From positions 1 to 6,559 of the forward strand of contig DPIB01000051.1 of the NCBI GenBank assembly GCA_003522805.1: 6,559 nt of DNA, written 5' to 3'. The translations under genes and the position numbers were made by a program. Source of the DNA: Fervidobacterium sp. (GTDB lineage: Bacteria > Thermotogota > Thermotogae > Thermotogales > Fervidobacteriaceae). Every line of letters starts with the position of its first letter. Position 1 is the first letter of the stretch. This document shows positions 5,495 to 6,559 of this stretch, piece after piece. The notes under the pieces are model-generated. The model was not told where the DNA came from. It saw nothing but the letters and a program-made list of their open reading frames with translations, and did not search any database.

Positions 5495-5911
5495 GTGCTT
5501 GATTTTGATGAACTGAACAACATTACAGATTTATTTCCGACACCAGATGTGAATCCTGAAGAGATGTCAACTGACGCTTTAGCCTATCTCGGTGACGCAG
5601 TCTTTAACCTCTACGCTAAGCTCTACATACTGGTGGACACAAAAGTTCAAAAACTTCACAAGAATGTGACTCCTGTAGTCTCTCGTCAGGGACAAAGCAA
5701 AATACTGGGAGTAATTGCACCTTTGCTCACTGAAAGAGAAAAGAGTATTGTCAAAAGAGGAATCAATAGCAAAGGGGCGAAAAAACATGGCAACGATAGG
5801 CAATATATGGAAAGTACAGGACTTGAAGCACTGGTTGGTTATCTGTATCTAGTCGACAAAAACAGGTTAGCTTTTCTGTTGAAAGAGGGCATGGAATGGG
5901 GAGAAGTGTGA
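5495..5911 (+). CDS. mrnC: Mini-ribonuclease III
   Basis: Mini-III is an RNase III catalytic domain without the dsRNA-binding domain; in Bacillus subtilis it matures the ends of 23S rRNA. The 138-residue product (from GTG 5495) matches family length. Seen: DALAYLGDAVFNLYAK (about 27-42) with the catalytic-type Asp of the GDAV motif (D34), the KLHKNVTPVVSRQGQSKIL region (53-71) like the family's K-LH...VSA-AQA segment, LLTEREKSIVKRGINSK (77-93), and STGLEALVGYLYL (107-119) with the second metal-binding acid E111. All catalytic positions are intact. A start at GTG 5483 would add four residues (142). It is divergent from tmk behind a long structured leader, suggesting post-transcriptional control. 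No clear terminator follows. Confidence 0.95.
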   Translation: MLDFDELNNITDLFPTPDVNPEEMSTDALAYLGDAVFNLYAKLYILVDTKVQKLHKNVTPVVSRQGQSKILGVIAPLLTEREKSIVKRGINSKGAKKHGNDRQYMESTGLEALVGYLYLVDKNRLAFLLKEGMEWGEV

Positions 5912-5935
5912 TCATCCAGGAAAAATGGTACCTAT

Positions 5936-5964
5936 TTCACTACTTAGACACTCTATAAGATAAT
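5936..5964 (+). promoter_or_regulatory. Candidate sigma-70-type promoter for hflK
   Basis: TTCACT (5936-5941) and GATAAT (5959-5964) are separated by 17 nt and match the TTGACA/TATAAT consensus at 4 and 5 of 6 positions. Transcription would start near 5971, giving a leader of about 100 nt. A weaker overlapping pair is TTGAAC 5964-5969 with GATAAA 5989-5994 (19 nt apart). Confidence 0.4.
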
Positions 5965-5974
5965 TGAACAGATG

Positions 5975-5986
5975 TAAGTTAACTTA
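5975..5986. promoter_or_regulatory. 12-bp perfect palindrome, possible operator
   Basis: TAAGTTAACTTA is a perfect palindrome just downstream of the predicted start of transcription of hflK. Placement and symmetry fit a dimeric repressor site. It is AT-rich and short, so chance cannot be excluded, and no regulator gene is in the window. Confidence 0.3.
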
Positions 5987-6043
5987 TCGATAAAGGATTT
6001 TTCTGAAAGGGGGAGCGCATTATTCAGCTCATTTTTCATTTTG

Positions 6044-6053
6044 AGAAGGTGGA
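6044..6053 (+). promoter_or_regulatory. Strong ribosome-binding site upstream of hflK, off-distance
   Basis: AGAAGGTGGA is identical over ten bases to the sequence at 5478-5487 that overlaps the mrnC ribosome-binding site. It lies about 18 nt before the first hflK ATG, too far for direct use, but only a few nt before TTG codons at 6054 and 6057. Confidence 0.5.
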
Positions 6054-6056
6054 TTG

Positions 6057-6074
6057 TTGCGCATTAGAGTATGA
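6057..6074 (+). CDS. Possible five-codon upstream frame overlapping the hflK start
   Basis: TTG at 6057, behind the strong ribosome-binding site at 6044-6053, opens a frame of five codons (MRIRV) ending at TGA 6072-6074. That stop overlaps the hflK ATG at 6071 and its second ATG at 6074. This would bring ribosomes to an hflK start that has no good site of its own. Alternatively, a missing or extra base would join this frame to hflK and make TTG its true start. Support is positional only. Confidence 0.3.
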   Translation: MRIRV

Positions 6075-6559
6075 TGAAGAGAAGGATTATCTTGATAACC
6101 TTGCTTGTGATTCTGTTATTCGTTTATATTGGGACCGGAGTTTTTCAGGTCAATCCATCCGAGATGGCATTGATAAAAACTTTTGGCAAGTTCACAACAA
6201 CGGTAGGCCCCGGAATACACATCCATGCACCGATACCATTCCAATCACATGTTGTTGTTGACATCCAGAGTATAAGGAAAGAAGAGATTGGATTTAGGAC
6301 TATTGGAGACCAAAAGTACGAAACAAAAGATACTGAAGCACTGATGCTCACCATTGATGGGAATATAGTTAGTGTTGAAGCAGTTGTTTCCTACACAGTT
6401 TCAGACCCAGTAAAGTATGCTTTCAGACTGAGGGATCCAAGTAACCTTGTAAGATTCTCAACTGAATCGGCACTGAGAGATCAAATATCCAAAAGGACTG
6501 TAGATGAGATACTGACAGGTGAGCGAGAGAATGTTGCAGTTAAACCATCCCACCACCTG
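6071..6559 (+). CDS. hflK: HflK-like SPFH/prohibitin-family membrane protein (5' part, runs off window)
   Basis: HflK, with HflC, forms a large cage-like complex around the membrane protease FtsH and limits its activity. The visible 163 residues start with MMKRRIILITLLVILLFVYIG, a positively charged N-terminus and one membrane helix (about 5-21). The SPFH domain follows: VNPSEMALIKTFGKFTTTVGPGIHIHAPIPF (about 27-57), the HflK-type RKEEIGFRT (about 69-77), EALMLTIDGNIVSVEAVVSYTVSDPVKYAF (about 89-118), and ALRDQISKRTVDEILTGERE (about 134-153). Family members are about 300 residues, so roughly half is missing beyond the edge; no stop interrupts the frame. The start is ATG 6071 or 6074; an in-frame TAG at 6065-6067 prevents extension, and only a weak AGAG lies directly ahead. 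HflC would be expected next if the pair is present. Confidence 0.92.
   Translation, partial: MMKRRIILITLLVILLFVYIGTGVFQVNPSEMALIKTFGKFTTTVGPGIHIHAPIPFQSHVVVDIQSIRKEEIGFRTIGDQKYETKDTEALMLTIDGNIVSVEAVVSYTVSDPVKYAFRLRDPSNLVRFSTESALRDQISKRTVDEILTGERENVAVKPSHHL

Noticed and set aside
6007..6261. Open frame of about 85 codons (GTG at 6049) overlapping the hflK start, with GGGGGAG ahead of an ATT at 6019.
   Set aside because: It overlaps hflK in another frame for about 190 nt. The hflK frame has clear family motifs while this one has none and no membrane or domain pattern, so it is most likely a shadow.

Overview
This is an AT-rich window that looks like a chromosomal segment of a thermophilic Thermotogales bacterium. 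Fervidobacterium or a close relative is my best guess, from CheA, CheW and CheY sequences that read like the Thermotoga maritima proteins and from the frequent TTG and GTG starts. That assignment comes from family recognition, not a database search. Nine protein genes are supported, and the last is cut by the window edge.

Positions 36-4349 (+ strand) hold a tightly packed chemotaxis and flagellar export run: cheA, cheW, cheY, fliO, fliP, fliQ. CheA and CheW form the receptor-coupled kinase core. CheA phosphorylates CheY, which acts on the flagellar switch. FliO, FliP and FliQ are membrane parts of the flagellar type III export gate. Gaps are 14 nt (cheA-cheW), 1 nt (cheW-cheY), about 50 nt (cheY-fliO), a 4-nt overlap (fliO-fliP) and about 90 nt (fliP-fliQ), which fits one transcript. 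fliR does not follow fliQ. Instead, convergent tmk (thymidylate kinase, - strand, 4372-4989) ends 22 nt away.

Positions 4990-5494 are the only long non-coding stretch, lying between divergent tmk and mrnC. Its left part is AT-rich (about 32% G+C by hand count over 5011-5150). Positions 5171-5400 are clearly richer in G+C (about 48%) and full of perfect inverted repeats plus several short tandem duplications. The last 40 nt before the mrnC start contain competing helices, one of which hides the ribosome-binding site. I recognise no known RNA family. The best reading is a long structured 5' leader of mrnC with a translational on/off element. Because mrnC encodes the double-strand-specific Mini-ribonuclease III, self-regulation through this leader is an attractive but untested idea.

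Positions 5495-6559 (+ strand) hold mrnC (23S rRNA maturation) and the first 163 codons of an HflK-like SPFH membrane protein gene. Between them are a plausible promoter, a 12-bp perfect palindrome near the expected transcription start, and a strong Shine-Dalgarno sequence that seems to serve a five-codon open frame overlapping the hflK start.

No mobile elements, CRISPR arrays, tRNA or rRNA genes were seen. The coding part is ordinary core genome; the mrnC leader and some unusual translation starts deserve attention.
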